Source: JAJXWB01 sp046349215
GTDB taxonomy: Bacteria; Pseudomonadota; Alphaproteobacteria; Rhizobiales; Beijerinckiaceae
Length of the DNA: 64,000 bases
Assembly: GCA_046349215.1 (NCBI GenBank)
Contig: JAXMCV010000005.1
Coordinates: 124,001-188,000 of the forward strand
Reading direction: 5' to 3'
Numbering within the stretch: position 1 is the stretch's first letter; each line of letters opens with the position of its first letter. Positions 34,320-43,191 of this stretch are shown here, piece after piece. A program made the position numbers and the translations under genes. The notes below the pieces were generated by a model that had not been told where the DNA came from, did no database searches, and saw only the letters and a program-made list of their open reading frames with translations.

Positions 34320-36179
34320 TCAATCGGCCCGCGCCGCGTCGACGAGGCGCGCCTGCACCCGCTCGCGGCCTCCGTAATGGTCGAGCGACAGGTTGACGGC
34401 CAGATGCGCGCTGCGCCCCGCCATCGCGGGCAGCACCGCGCCCAGTTCGGTCGACCGTGCGCGAAAGGCCATGGCCTCGATACGCGAACCATCGGCTGCG
34501 CCAGCGGCGACGCGCAGATGGTCCTCGCCGACCGGCATGACGTTGAGGATGCGGTGGCGCGGCAGCACGAAGACCGGTTCCGCGCAGCTCGCGCCGAACG
34601 GGCCCGCGCCCGCCAGCGCGGCGACGAGTTCGCGGCTCGCCCCGCCCGCCGTCAGCGCGCCGTCGACATAAAGCGCGTCGCGGGCGCGCGCCGCGAAAAC
34701 GCCGGCCGCCAGCTTTTCCTCGAGGAAAGCCCGGAAATCGCCGAGGCGGTCGCGCGCGATGGTCACGCCGGCCGCCATGGCGTGACCGCCGCCCTTGACG
34801 AGGATTCCGGCCTCGACCGCCGCCCGGACCGCCGATCCCAGGTCGACGCCGCCGATCGAGCGACCCGATCCTGTTCCGGTCCTGCCTGCCAAGGCGATGG
34901 CGAAGGCCGGCCGGCCGAATTTCTCCTTCAGGCGCGAGGCGACGAGGCCGACAATTCCCGGGCTCCAGTCTTCTCCGGCGACGACGACGGCCGCGCTCTC
35001 CCCGCTCCGGCCGAGGGCGAGTTCGGCCTCGGCCTGCGCCTGCTCGACGGTGGCGAGTTCGATGGCGCGGCGTTCGTTGTTCAGACGGTCGAGTTCGGCG
35101 GCGATCCTGCTGGCCTCCGCCGGGTCCCGGGTCAGCAGCAGGCGGGCGCCGAGCGCGGCGTCGCCGATGCGGCCGCCGGCGTTGATGCGCGGTCCGAGCA
35201 GAAAGCCGAGGTGCCAGGCCTGCGGCGGGCCGGACAGGCGGGCGGCGTCCATCAGCGCGGCCAGGCCCGTGCGGCTGCGCGACCGCATGACGGCGAGGCC
35301 CTTCACGACGAAGGCGCGGTTCAGACCGGTCAGCGGCGCGACATCGGCGACAGTCGCCAACGCGACCAGGTCGAGTTCGCGGAGCAGATCGGGCGGCGGC
35401 CGCTGCGCGTTCCAGAAGCCCTGCTCGCGCAAGGCGCGGTTCAGGGCCACCAGCGTCATGAACACGACTCCGGCCGCGCAGAGGGCGCCGAGGCGGGAGA
35501 GGTCGTCCTGCCGGTTCGGATTGACGACGATCGCCTCCGGCAGGACTTCCGGCGCCTGGTGATGATCGAGCACGATCACGTCCATGCCCATGCGGCGCGC
35601 CTCGGCGATCGCCTCGTGCGAGGTCGTGCCGCAATCCACCGTCACGACCAGCCTGCAGCCGGCGGCAGACAGCTCATTCATCACCTGAGGATTTGGTCCG
35701 TAACCCTCAAATATCCTGTCAGGAATTCTGACCAGTGTTTCGATTCCGCAGGCCTCTAGAAACGCCGCCATAAGCGCCGCCGCGCAGGCGCCGTCGACAT
35801 CGTAGTCGCCGAAGACGGCGATCTTCTGCTTCCCCGACACGGCGGCCAGAAGGCGCTCCACAGCCTCGTCCATGCCGCGCAGCGTCGAAGGATCCGGCAT
35901 CAGCGCCTTGATCGTGGGGTCGAGATAGGCGTTCGCCTCGTCGATGCCGACGCCGCGGCCGGCAAGCACCCGGGCGAGCAGGTCGCCCAGTCCGTGGCGC
36001 TGGACGATGGCGAGCGCGCGCGCCTCCCCCGCGAGGTCCAGCCTCGGCCGCCAGGGGCGACCGGCCAGGGAACTCTCGACATCGAGAAAAAGCTTCTGAG
36101 CCTGGTCGAGCACGGGCGGATGGTAGCGGCGAGCGGGCGCAGGCGCAGCCGCGAAAGCCGGATTTGCACCGCTAATCAC
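34320..36179 (-). CDS. recJ: Single-stranded-DNA-specific exonuclease RecJ
   Basis: 619 residues from GTG. The DHH phosphoesterase motifs are present: AVFGDYDVDGACAAALMAAF, VTVDCGTTSHEA, IVLDHHQAPE, and the DHHA1 part GGHAMAAGVTIARD. RecJ degrades single-stranded DNA 5' to 3' in RecF-pathway recombination and mismatch and base-excision repair. The start overlaps the stop of the upstream GST gene by 8 bases, so the two are co-transcribed. The N-terminus carries a short Ala/Pro-rich extension. Confidence 0.95.
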   Translation of the reverse strand: MISGANPAFAAAPAPARRYHPPVLDQAQKLFLDVESSLAGRPWRPRLDLAGEARALAIVQRHGLGDLLARVLAGRGVGIDEANAYLDPTIKALMPDPSTLRGMDEAVERLLAAVSGKQKIAVFGDYDVDGACAAALMAAFLEACGIETLVRIPDRIFEGYGPNPQVMNELSAAGCRLVVTVDCGTTSHEAIAEARRMGMDVIVLDHHQAPEVLPEAIVVNPNRQDDLSRLGALCAAGVVFMTLVALNRALREQGFWNAQRPPPDLLRELDLVALATVADVAPLTGLNRAFVVKGLAVMRSRSRTGLAALMDAARLSGPPQAWHLGFLLGPRINAGGRIGDAALGARLLLTRDPAEASRIAAELDRLNNERRAIELATVEQAQAEAELALGRSGESAAVVVAGEDWSPGIVGLVASRLKEKFGRPAFAIALAGRTGTGSGRSIGGVDLGSAVRAAVEAGILVKGGGHAMAAGVTIARDRLGDFRAFLEEKLAAGVFAARARDALYVDGALTAGGASRELVAALAGAGPFGASCAEPVFVLPRHRILNVMPVGEDHLRVAAGAADGSRIEAMAFRARSTELGAVLPAMAGRSAHLAVNLSLDHYGGRERVQARLVDAARAD

Positions 36180-36786
36180 GACCGACCGCGCCGGCCTCGT
36201 CGATGGCCAGCGCGCGCTGGAGCGCCGGGCGGGCGTGACAGCGCTGGAGATAAGCGTCGAACGACGGCCGGCGCTCGACGATGCCGAAGCGCTCGACAGC
36301 GAACATCAGGTCCGAGCCGATCATCACATCGGCTGCCGAAAACCTGTCGCCGAGAATCCACGGCCCCTTCTCCAGCGCGCCTTCGAGCACGTTGAAGACG
36401 CGATTGAAATCGCCCCAGGCGGCGGCCGAAGACGGCAGTTCGAAATTGACGAACTTCTGGGCCATCGCCGGCTCGATGCAGCCCGGCGCGAAAAACAGCC
36501 AGTGGAAGTAGCGACCGCGCAGCGGATCTCCGACGGCCGGCGCCAGTCCCGCCTCCGGTACGCGCTCCGCGATGTAGGCGCAGATGGCGGCGGATTCGGC
36601 CAGTTGCGCCGTTCCATCCTCGAAGGCCGGCACCTTGCCCATCGGATTGATCCGCCGGAATGCCGGATCGTCCTGCCCCCCCTTGCCGATGTCGACGAGC
36701 ACGCGCTCGTAGGCGACACCGGTTTCCTCCAGCATCCACAACGCCCGCAGGGACCGGGTCCGCGGCGACCAGTACAGCCTCATCAT
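36172..36786 (-). CDS. Glutathione S-transferase
   Basis: 204 residues. An N-terminal thioredoxin-like domain (RLYWSPRTRSLRALWMLEET, then INPMGKVPAFEDG and the glutathione-binding AESAAICAYIAE) is followed by a helical C-terminal domain (FSAADVMIGSDLMFA). It likely conjugates or uses glutathione in detoxification; the substrate is unknown. MM start at 36786/36783. Overlaps recJ. Confidence 0.9.
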   Translation of the reverse strand: MMRLYWSPRTRSLRALWMLEETGVAYERVLVDIGKGGQDDPAFRRINPMGKVPAFEDGTAQLAESAAICAYIAERVPEAGLAPAVGDPLRGRYFHWLFFAPGCIEPAMAQKFVNFELPSSAAAWGDFNRVFNVLEGALEKGPWILGDRFSAADVMIGSDLMFAVERFGIVERRPSFDAYLQRCHARPALQRALAIDEAGAVGRD

Positions 36787-36844
36787 GCGACTCACTCCAG
36801 ACAAGAATGAGAACATAAAGGGAACATTTTGTTCTGTCTAGGCG

Positions 36845-37279
36845 TCAGTCGCGTAGCGCAAGCAGGATCACGCCGCCCGTCACCAAGAAGATCCCCAGCC
36901 AGTTCTTCCAGTTCAGGCTTTCGCCAAGGAAGAGCGCGGCGAAGATCGCCACGAGCACCAGTGACAGCTTGTCGACCGGCGCCACGCGACCGGCGTCCCC
37001 GAGTTGCAGCGCGCGGAAATAGCAGAGCCACGACGCTCCGGTCCCAAGCCCCGAAAGAACAAGGAACATCCACGCGCGGGCCGGCACGTCGGCCATGTTC
37101 AGCGCTCCGCTCCCCCAGGCGAAGATGGCGGCCAGCGGCGCGACGACCAGCGTCCGGATGAAGGTCGCCAGGCTTGAATCGACATTGGCGACGCCAGCCT
37201 TGGCGAAGATCGCCGTCAGGGCGGCGAAGGCCGCCGAAGCCAGCGCCCAAAGGAGCCAGGATTGCCCGATCGACGTCAT
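36845..37279 (-). CDS. Half-size EamA-family transporter
   Basis: 144 residues with about five hydrophobic segments forming a single EamA domain (LTAIFAKAGVANVDSSLATF, WLCYFRALQLGDAGRVAPVD, LFLGESLNWKNWLGIFLVTG). Normal drug/metabolite transporters have two such domains; half-size members probably dimerise. Start ATG 37279 follows AGAG on the minus strand. Substrate unknown. Confidence 0.85.
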   Translation of the reverse strand: MTSIGQSWLLWALASAAFAALTAIFAKAGVANVDSSLATFIRTLVVAPLAAIFAWGSGALNMADVPARAWMFLVLSGLGTGASWLCYFRALQLGDAGRVAPVDKLSLVLVAIFAALFLGESLNWKNWLGIFLVTGGVILLALRD

Positions 37280-37437
37280 CTCTGCCTTCTCCGACAATTG
37301 CTTACGCCAGCTGGTTTGTGCCCTTTCCGCCACATGCGGCGGCAAACGGCGGGGGACGTGGCCGGCTGGCGGCGACGTTGGCGACAAAACACCGTATTAT
37401 ACGCGCTCTACATCGGCTTCTCGGGGGAAAGCGTTCC

Positions 37438-38921
37438 GTGTCTTACGGCAGACTTCTTCGCCGCAAGACTGTCACAGCCGCTGGCGCGCGGCCTGTCTGA
37501 CGGTCGGCGTCGCGACCCTGTTGTCATCGGGCGCGCGGGCGCAGGACACGCTTTCGCGAGAGGCCGTCGAGGTCGACGTCAGCGGCGACGTCGAGGTTCC
37601 GAACGCAAATTCGACGCTTCCGACACGCGCGCTGCTCGGCAAGATCCTGAACCGGCCCGCCGATTTCGATGCTGCATTCTCGTACGCGACAGCCTCCATC
37701 TCGACGAAGGACTACGAGGCGGCGATCGTAGCGCTCGAGCGTCTGCTCTATTTCAACCGAACTTCCGACGCGTGAAATACGAATTGGGCGTGCTGTACTT
37801 CCGGCTCGGTTCCTAGGCCATGGCCGCGCGCTATTTCCAGGACGCGCTGAATACGCCCGGGCTGGAGGAATCGATCCGCCGTCGCGCGCAGGTGATGCTG
37901 CCCAATGCGCAGAAGGAGACGAGTCCCAGCCGGTTCTACGGTTCGGTGACTTTCGGCCTCGGATACAATTCCAACTTCACGCAGTCGCGCGGTTTCGCGC
38001 CGATCCAATCATACGGCGCCTGGGCGCTCAACCCGGCCTATGTGCCGAAGCTGGGCGGCGCGAACCTGACCGTGCTGGGCGACGTCCTGCACGTCTACGA
38101 CTGGCAGAACGGCCGCGGCGATATCTGGGAGACGCGCCTGTCGGGCATCGGCGCGCCGCAGCCTTCCTATTCCGGCTATTCGGCGGGATATACGGAAATC
38201 TCCACCGGCCCGCGGATCATGATCGCGCCCAAGGAATATCCCGGCGCCTCGATCAAGCCTTACGTCGTGGGAGACTACAGCACGATCGCCGGCGGCGGCT
38301 TCGGACAGACGGCCGGCGCCGGCATTCCGCGCGCCTGCCCGTCACGTCCGCCTTTCGTGTCGAACCGCGCGTCGAGTGGCGCAAGATCAACGTTTCGAAC
38401 CCGAACATGCCTTACGGCTCGCAATACGTTTTCAACACGGGTTCGCTGCTAACCGGCAGTCTCGGCGCGGTCTGGAACGTCGCGGATGGGGTGAGGCTGA
38501 ACCGCAATATTGTCGCGCGGCGCAACGCGGGCGCGACGCCGGCGACGAGTTCGAGCGAGACCGCCGTCCAGGCCGGCGCGAAAATCGATTTCGATCCACT
38601 GTCGGAGACGATCGGCTGGCGCTGGTCGGTCTCGCCCTTCGTTCGCTTCGCAGCCTTCAATTTCGACGCTGCCGACTGGTCGATCAATCCGCTGGTGGCG
38701 CGTCGCGACCGCCAGTGGCGCGCCGGCGCAATTCTCGACATGCCGATCACGCCGGACGGGGGGTGACGGCCAACGTGCAGTACTCGCGCACGAACTCGAA
38801 CATCCCGAACTACAACGCCTCCTCGTGGTCGGTGCTGGTCGGCCCCACCTACCGGTTCACGTCCGTCTTCGATCGCCGCACGGCCAAGGACCAGGCGTCG
38901 CCGGTTTCGGCCACCGACTGA
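37438..38921 (+). pseudogene. Broken TPR plus outer-membrane barrel gene (Slam/DUF560-like)
   Basis: Pieces of one gene lie in successive frames: a GTG start with signal peptide (VSYGRLLRRKTVTAAGA..., frame change near 37495, then VGVATLLSSGARAQ); a TPR segment (DYEAAIVALERLLYFNR, frame change near 37770); VKYELGVLYFRLGS then a TAG at 37814-37816; MAARYFQDALNTPGLEES; barrel strands (FGLGYNSNFTQSRGF); a frame change near 38325; VWNVADGVRLNRNIVARRN; and a frame change in a run of six G at 38758-38763 before VTANVQYSRTNSNIPNYN. The layout (signal, TPR, 14-strand-type barrel) matches surface lipoprotein assembly modifier proteins. At least four frame changes and one nonsense codon make it non-functional unless the sequence is wrong. 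Confidence 0.65.
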
Positions 38922-38982
38922 ACCGGCCTGCACGCCGCCCGGCCCGCCCTCGCCGGTCGATCCCGCGACCCTGCAACAATTG

Positions 38983-39228
38983 ATGGCGCTGTTCTCGAGC
39001 GCGCCAGGACAGACCGGAGGCGTGACGACGACGCCGACCGATACGCAGGCCGCGCAATTCGGGGTCGGCACGCCACGTGGCGACGCCCAGACCCCGAATG
39101 TCGATCTGCCCGCGATCCTCAACCAGATCATCCGCGGCTATACGAACACGCAGAACCAGCCGCCGCCGCCCTCGCCCGGCAACCCGAATGGCGGCGGCGA
39201 TGGTCCCTGCACCGGTCCGAACTGCTAG
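38983..39228 (+). CDS. Short Pro/Gly-rich hypothetical protein or gene tail
   Basis: 81 residues, ending NPNGGGDGPCTGPNC. The frame is open upstream to about 38920, so it may be the displaced C-terminus of a larger broken gene and not an independent one. Low-complexity; no domain. Confidence 0.3.
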   Translation: MALFSSAPGQTGGVTTTPTDTQAAQFGVGTPRGDAQTPNVDLPAILNQIIRGYTNTQNQPPPPSPGNPNGGGDGPCTGPNC

Positions 39229-40443
39229 CTAGCCCGTCGCCTTCATCGGCATGACGTTGTGCAGCGTTTCGGCATTGTCGAAGAAGCGGCGCAGGCCGCG
39301 CGCGGCCTGACGGATGCGCTGCTCGTTTTCGACCAGCGCAAGGCGAACGTAATCGTCGCCGTGCTCGCCGAAGCCGATGCCCGGCGCAACCGCCACGTCG
39401 GCCTTCTCGATCAGCAGCTTCGAGAATTCGAGAGAGCCGAGCGCGCGGAATTTTTCCGGGATCGGCACCCAGGCGAACATCGAGGACGAGGGCGCCGGAA
39501 TGGTCCAGCCGGCCTGCGCGAAGCTCTCGACCATCACGTCGCGGCGGCGCTTGTAGGTGGCGCGCATCTCCCTGATGCAATCGTCCGGACCGTTGAGCGC
39601 GGCTGCGGCGGCGACCTGGATCGGCGTGAAGGCACCGTAGTCGAGGTAGGATTTCACGCGGCCGAGCGCCGACAGCAGGCGCTCGTTGCCCACGGCGAAG
39701 CCCATGCGCCAGCCGGCCATCGAATAGGTCTTCGACATGGAGGTGAATTCGACCGTCACCTCGAAGGCGCCGGGCACCTGCAGCACCGAGGGCGGCGGAT
39801 TGTCGTCGAAATAGACTTCCGCGTAGGCCAGATCGGACAGGATGAAGATCTCGTGCTTCTTCGCGAAGGCCAAGAGGTCCTTGTAGAAGTCGAGCGAGGC
39901 GACCATCGCGGTCGGATTGGACGGGTAGCAGACGACCACCGCGATCGGCTTGGGGATCGAATGCATGATGGCGCGCTCGAGCGCCGGGAAATAGTCCGGC
40001 GTCGGCTCGGCGGGTACGGAGCGGATGACGCCGCCCGCCATCAGGAAGCCGAAGGCGTGGATCGGATAGGACGGGTTCGGCACCAGCACGACATCGCCCG
40101 GCGCCGTGATCGCCTGGGCCATGTTGGCGAAGCCTTCCTTTGAGCCGAGGGTGGCGACGACCTGGGTGTCGGGATTGAGCTTCACGCCGAAACGGCGCTC
40201 GTAATAGGCGGCCTGGGCGCGGCGCAGGCCGGCGATTCCCTTGGAGGCCGAATAGCGGTCGGTGCGCGGCTTGCCGGCCGTCTCGACGAGTTTGTCCACG
40301 ACATGCTTGGGCGCCGGCAGGTCCGGATTGCCCATGCCCAGGTCGATGATGTCCGCGCCGGCGTTGCGGGCCTGCGCCTTCAGGCGGTTCACCTGTTCGA
40401 AGACGTAGGGCGGCAGGCGCCGCACGCGATAGAAATCCGACAT
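39229..40443 (-). CDS. PLP-dependent aminotransferase (AlaC/LL-DAP aminotransferase-like)
   Basis: 404 residues of the class I/II aminotransferase fold. Motifs are IDLGMGNPDLPAPKHV, PNPSYPIHAFGFLMAGG, VCYPSNPT, LSDLAYAEVYFDD and the PLP lysine in TSMSKTYSMAGWRMGF, with a substrate Arg in YVRLALVENEQRI. Members transfer amino groups between alanine or other amino acids and 2-oxoglutarate; annotation as LL-diaminopimelate aminotransferase is common but not proven here. Divergent from the phaC side. Confidence 0.9.
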   Translation of the reverse strand: MSDFYRVRRLPPYVFEQVNRLKAQARNAGADIIDLGMGNPDLPAPKHVVDKLVETAGKPRTDRYSASKGIAGLRRAQAAYYERRFGVKLNPDTQVVATLGSKEGFANMAQAITAPGDVVLVPNPSYPIHAFGFLMAGGVIRSVPAEPTPDYFPALERAIMHSIPKPIAVVVCYPSNPTAMVASLDFYKDLLAFAKKHEIFILSDLAYAEVYFDDNPPPSVLQVPGAFEVTVEFTSMSKTYSMAGWRMGFAVGNERLLSALGRVKSYLDYGAFTPIQVAAAAALNGPDDCIREMRATYKRRRDVMVESFAQAGWTIPAPSSSMFAWVPIPEKFRALGSLEFSKLLIEKADVAVAPGIGFGEHGDDYVRLALVENEQRIRQAARGLRRFFDNAETLHNVMPMKATG

Positions 40444-40565
40444 TTGTCCTGTCTCTCTTGCTGCGTCCCGACCCGAACGCGCTCTCTCAGCGTTCTAGTC
40501 GGAAAGGGTTACGAATTGAAATGCGAAAGCGACCGAAAGCGGGATGCGGGCGTTTGCCTGATGCC

Positions 40566-40952
40566 CTACTCGGCAGATGCCGGGCGGCGCGCCTTGTTCG
40601 CGGGGAAGGCGGCCGCGGCCCTAGCTCGGGCGGCGGCGGCGGCCGCGTCCATTTTCGAGGTGGCCGCGGCGAGTTCGGCCGGGCTCATGCGCTTGGGCCG
40701 GGCCGGTTCGTCGCCGGTCACCGGCGCGTAGTCCATCTGGCCATCCGGCCGGGATTTCTTGACGAAATCGGGCATGTCGGGCGCGTCGGCGGTCGGCTTC
40801 CAGCGCGACATGACGGTGAACGGGTCGTCGGTGGACTTGGCCTTGACCTTGGGCGCCTGCTGCGCCGCCGCCGGGGACGCCGCCGCCGCGACGAGCGCAA
40901 TGACCGCCATCAGGCGGACACAGGAAGATGCGATGCGCTGCTCTGCGGACAT
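40566..40952 (-). CDS. Secreted hypothetical protein
   Basis: 128 residues. The signal peptide (LMAVIALVAAAASPAAAQ) is followed by a polar segment (MDYAPVTGDEPARPKRMSPA) and an Ala-rich helix. It is probably periplasmic. Its start lies 127 bp from the divergent phaC start. No known domain. Confidence 0.65.
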   Translation of the reverse strand: MSAEQRIASSCVRLMAVIALVAAAASPAAAQQAPKVKAKSTDDPFTVMSRWKPTADAPDMPDFVKKSRPDGQMDYAPVTGDEPARPKRMSPAELAAATSKMDAAAAAARARAAAAFPANKARRPASAE

Positions 40953-41079
40953 GGGAGCGATAAATTTGTTCGTCTAAGCCGTTTTGATCGATGGCGCGGC
41001 GGATGGATAGGCCGGTATTATGTCTGAAAAGGGACCGCAAGCCAAAAGGTCCCATCAGGATGGCCGGAGGGAGGATCGG

Positions 41080-43086
41080 ATGAGTGAAGGTTCGAAGTCG
41101 CGCCACGCCAACGGCGAAGCGCAGACGGCGAAACCTGCGGCTCCGCCGCGCGTCGCCAAGCCGAAAGCCGTTCGCAAGGCCAAGGCGGTCGAAAGGGTCG
41201 CGGCGCCCGTCGAATCGGCCCCGCCGCCGAAGCTCCTGGACGAGGCGAAGGTCGCCATGACCCCGCCGCCGAAAGCCGAACCTGTCGCGGCGGACGCCGC
41301 CAAGCCGATCGTCGCGACGATCCCGAATTTCGAGAAGCTCGCACAGAACGCCACGAGGATGCTGGAAGAAGGCGCGCGCGTCATGGCCGCCTACATGCGC
41401 CCGCTCGAAAAGGGCGAGACGCCGTCGGCCGCGGGAACCGAACTGGCGGACGGAATCAGGGCGATCGGCAAGGTCGCCGAATACTGGCTGTCCGACCCTG
41501 CCCGCACCCTGCAGGCGCAGACCGCGCTCACTTCGGGCTTCATGACGCTGTGGGGCAATACGCTGCGGCGCATGTCGGGCGAGGCGGTCGCGCCGCTTCT
41601 GCCGCCGGATCCGAAGGACAAGCGCTTCGCCGATCCGCAATGGCAGGACAGCCCGATCTTCGATTTCATCCGGCAGGCCTATACGCTGACCGTGAACTGG
41701 ACGAACACGCTGGTCGCCGAAAACCGCGATCTGGAACCCCTCGAGCGCATGAAGGCGGCGTTCTACGTGCGCCAGATGGCGGCGGCGCTATCGCCATCCA
41801 ATTTTCTGGCCACCAATCCCGAACTGATCCGCACGACGTTCAAGGAGGAAGGCGAGAACCTCGTGCGCGGCCTGCACATGCTGGCCGAGGACATCGAGGC
41901 GGGGAACGGCGCGCTGCGGCTGCGCCAGGCCGACAACACGAAATTCCGGCTGGGCGAAAACCTCGCGATCTCGCCGGGCAAGGTCGTGTGGCGCAACGAT
42001 CTGATCGAACTGATCCAGTACGCGCCCTCGACGAAGGAAGTCTATCGCCGGCCGCTGCTGATCGTGCCGCCGTGGATCAACAAGTTCTACATCCTCGACC
42101 TGCACCCCGAGAAAAGCTTCATCAAGTGGTGCGTCGACCAGGGCCTGACCGTCTTCGTCGTCTCGTGGATCAATCCCGACCAGCGCCACGCAGAGAAGGG
42201 TTTCGACGACTACATGCGCGAAGGCGTCTTCGAGTCGCTCGAGGCGATCGAGACGATTACCGGCGAGCGGGAGGTGACGTCGATCGGCTATTGCGTCGGC
42301 GGCACGCTGATGGCGATGACGCTCGCCTACATGGCGGCGATCGGCGACAAGCGCATCAGCAGTTCCACGCTGTTCACGACGCAGGTCGACTTCACCGATC
42401 CCGGCGATCTCAAGGTGTTCACCGACAAGGACACGATCGCCAATGTCGAGGCTCAGATGGCCGGCGTCGGCTATCTCGACGGTTCGCGCATGGCCAACGC
42501 CTTCAACATGCTCAGGCCGAACGACCTGATCTGGTCTTACGTCGTCAACAATTACCTCAAGGGCCAGATGCCGATGGCCTTCGATCTGCTGACGTGGAAT
42601 TCGGATTCGACGCGCATGACGCGCGCCAATCATTCGTTCTACCTGCGTGAATGCTATCTCACGAACAATCTCGCGAATGGCCGCACGGTGATCGACGGCG
42701 TCAAGCTCGACCTCGGCAAGATCAAGATCCCGATCTACGACCTCGCGGCGAAGGAAGACCACATCGCGCCGGCGAAATCCGCCTTCAACGGCGCCAAGCT
42801 GTTCGGCGGCGAGGTGCGCTACGTGATGGCGGGCTCCGGGCATATCGCCGGGGTCGTCAACCCGCCCTACAAGCCGAAGTACCAGCACTGGACCGGTCCG
42901 AAGCCGTCGGGCTCGTTCGAGGACTGGGTGAAGAACGCCAAGGAGACGCCGGGCTCCTGGTGGCCGGACTGGATCAAGTGGATCGTGGCGCAGGCGCCCG
43001 AAAAGGTTCCGGCGCGTGAACCCGGCGGCGGCAAGCTCGCGCCGATCTGCGACGCTCCGGGAGAGTATGTGCGGATCAAGTGCTGA
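41080..43086 (+). CDS. phaC: Class I poly(3-hydroxyalkanoate) synthase
   Basis: 668 residues. ATG 41080 has a strong GGAGGGAGG site; an in-frame ATG at 41020 would add 20 residues. The lipase-like box GYCVGG with the catalytic Cys is near residue 404, the Asp in KEDHIAPAKS near 560 and the His in GSGHIAGVVNPP near 587. PhaC_N features (SDPARTLQAQTALTSGFMTL) precede them. The N-terminus has an unusually long Ala/Pro/Lys-rich extension of about 85 residues. The enzyme polymerises (R)-3-hydroxyacyl-CoA into storage granules in the cytoplasm. No phasin or phaA/B is adjacent. Confidence 0.95.
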   Translation: MSEGSKSRHANGEAQTAKPAAPPRVAKPKAVRKAKAVERVAAPVESAPPPKLLDEAKVAMTPPPKAEPVAADAAKPIVATIPNFEKLAQNATRMLEEGARVMAAYMRPLEKGETPSAAGTELADGIRAIGKVAEYWLSDPARTLQAQTALTSGFMTLWGNTLRRMSGEAVAPLLPPDPKDKRFADPQWQDSPIFDFIRQAYTLTVNWTNTLVAENRDLEPLERMKAAFYVRQMAAALSPSNFLATNPELIRTTFKEEGENLVRGLHMLAEDIEAGNGALRLRQADNTKFRLGENLAISPGKVVWRNDLIELIQYAPSTKEVYRRPLLIVPPWINKFYILDLHPEKSFIKWCVDQGLTVFVVSWINPDQRHAEKGFDDYMREGVFESLEAIETITGEREVTSIGYCVGGTLMAMTLAYMAAIGDKRISSSTLFTTQVDFTDPGDLKVFTDKDTIANVEAQMAGVGYLDGSRMANAFNMLRPNDLIWSYVVNNYLKGQMPMAFDLLTWNSDSTRMTRANHSFYLRECYLTNNLANGRTVIDGVKLDLGKIKIPIYDLAAKEDHIAPAKSAFNGAKLFGGEVRYVMAGSGHIAGVVNPPYKPKYQHWTGPKPSGSFEDWVKNAKETPGSWWPDWIKWIVAQAPEKVPAREPGGGKLAPICDAPGEYVRIKC

Positions 43087-43191
43087 TCCGCGAAGGCGAT
43101 GTGCGCTGGCGGACATCGGCCCGCCGCGCGCGCGGATAGACAGGATGCGGCGCAACTGGTTGGCTGCGCTGTCCTCTGGTTCTGGCGCCCT

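Noticed and set aside
34377..35759. 460-residue plus-strand frame
   Set aside because: Antisense to recJ, which has intact DHH motifs.
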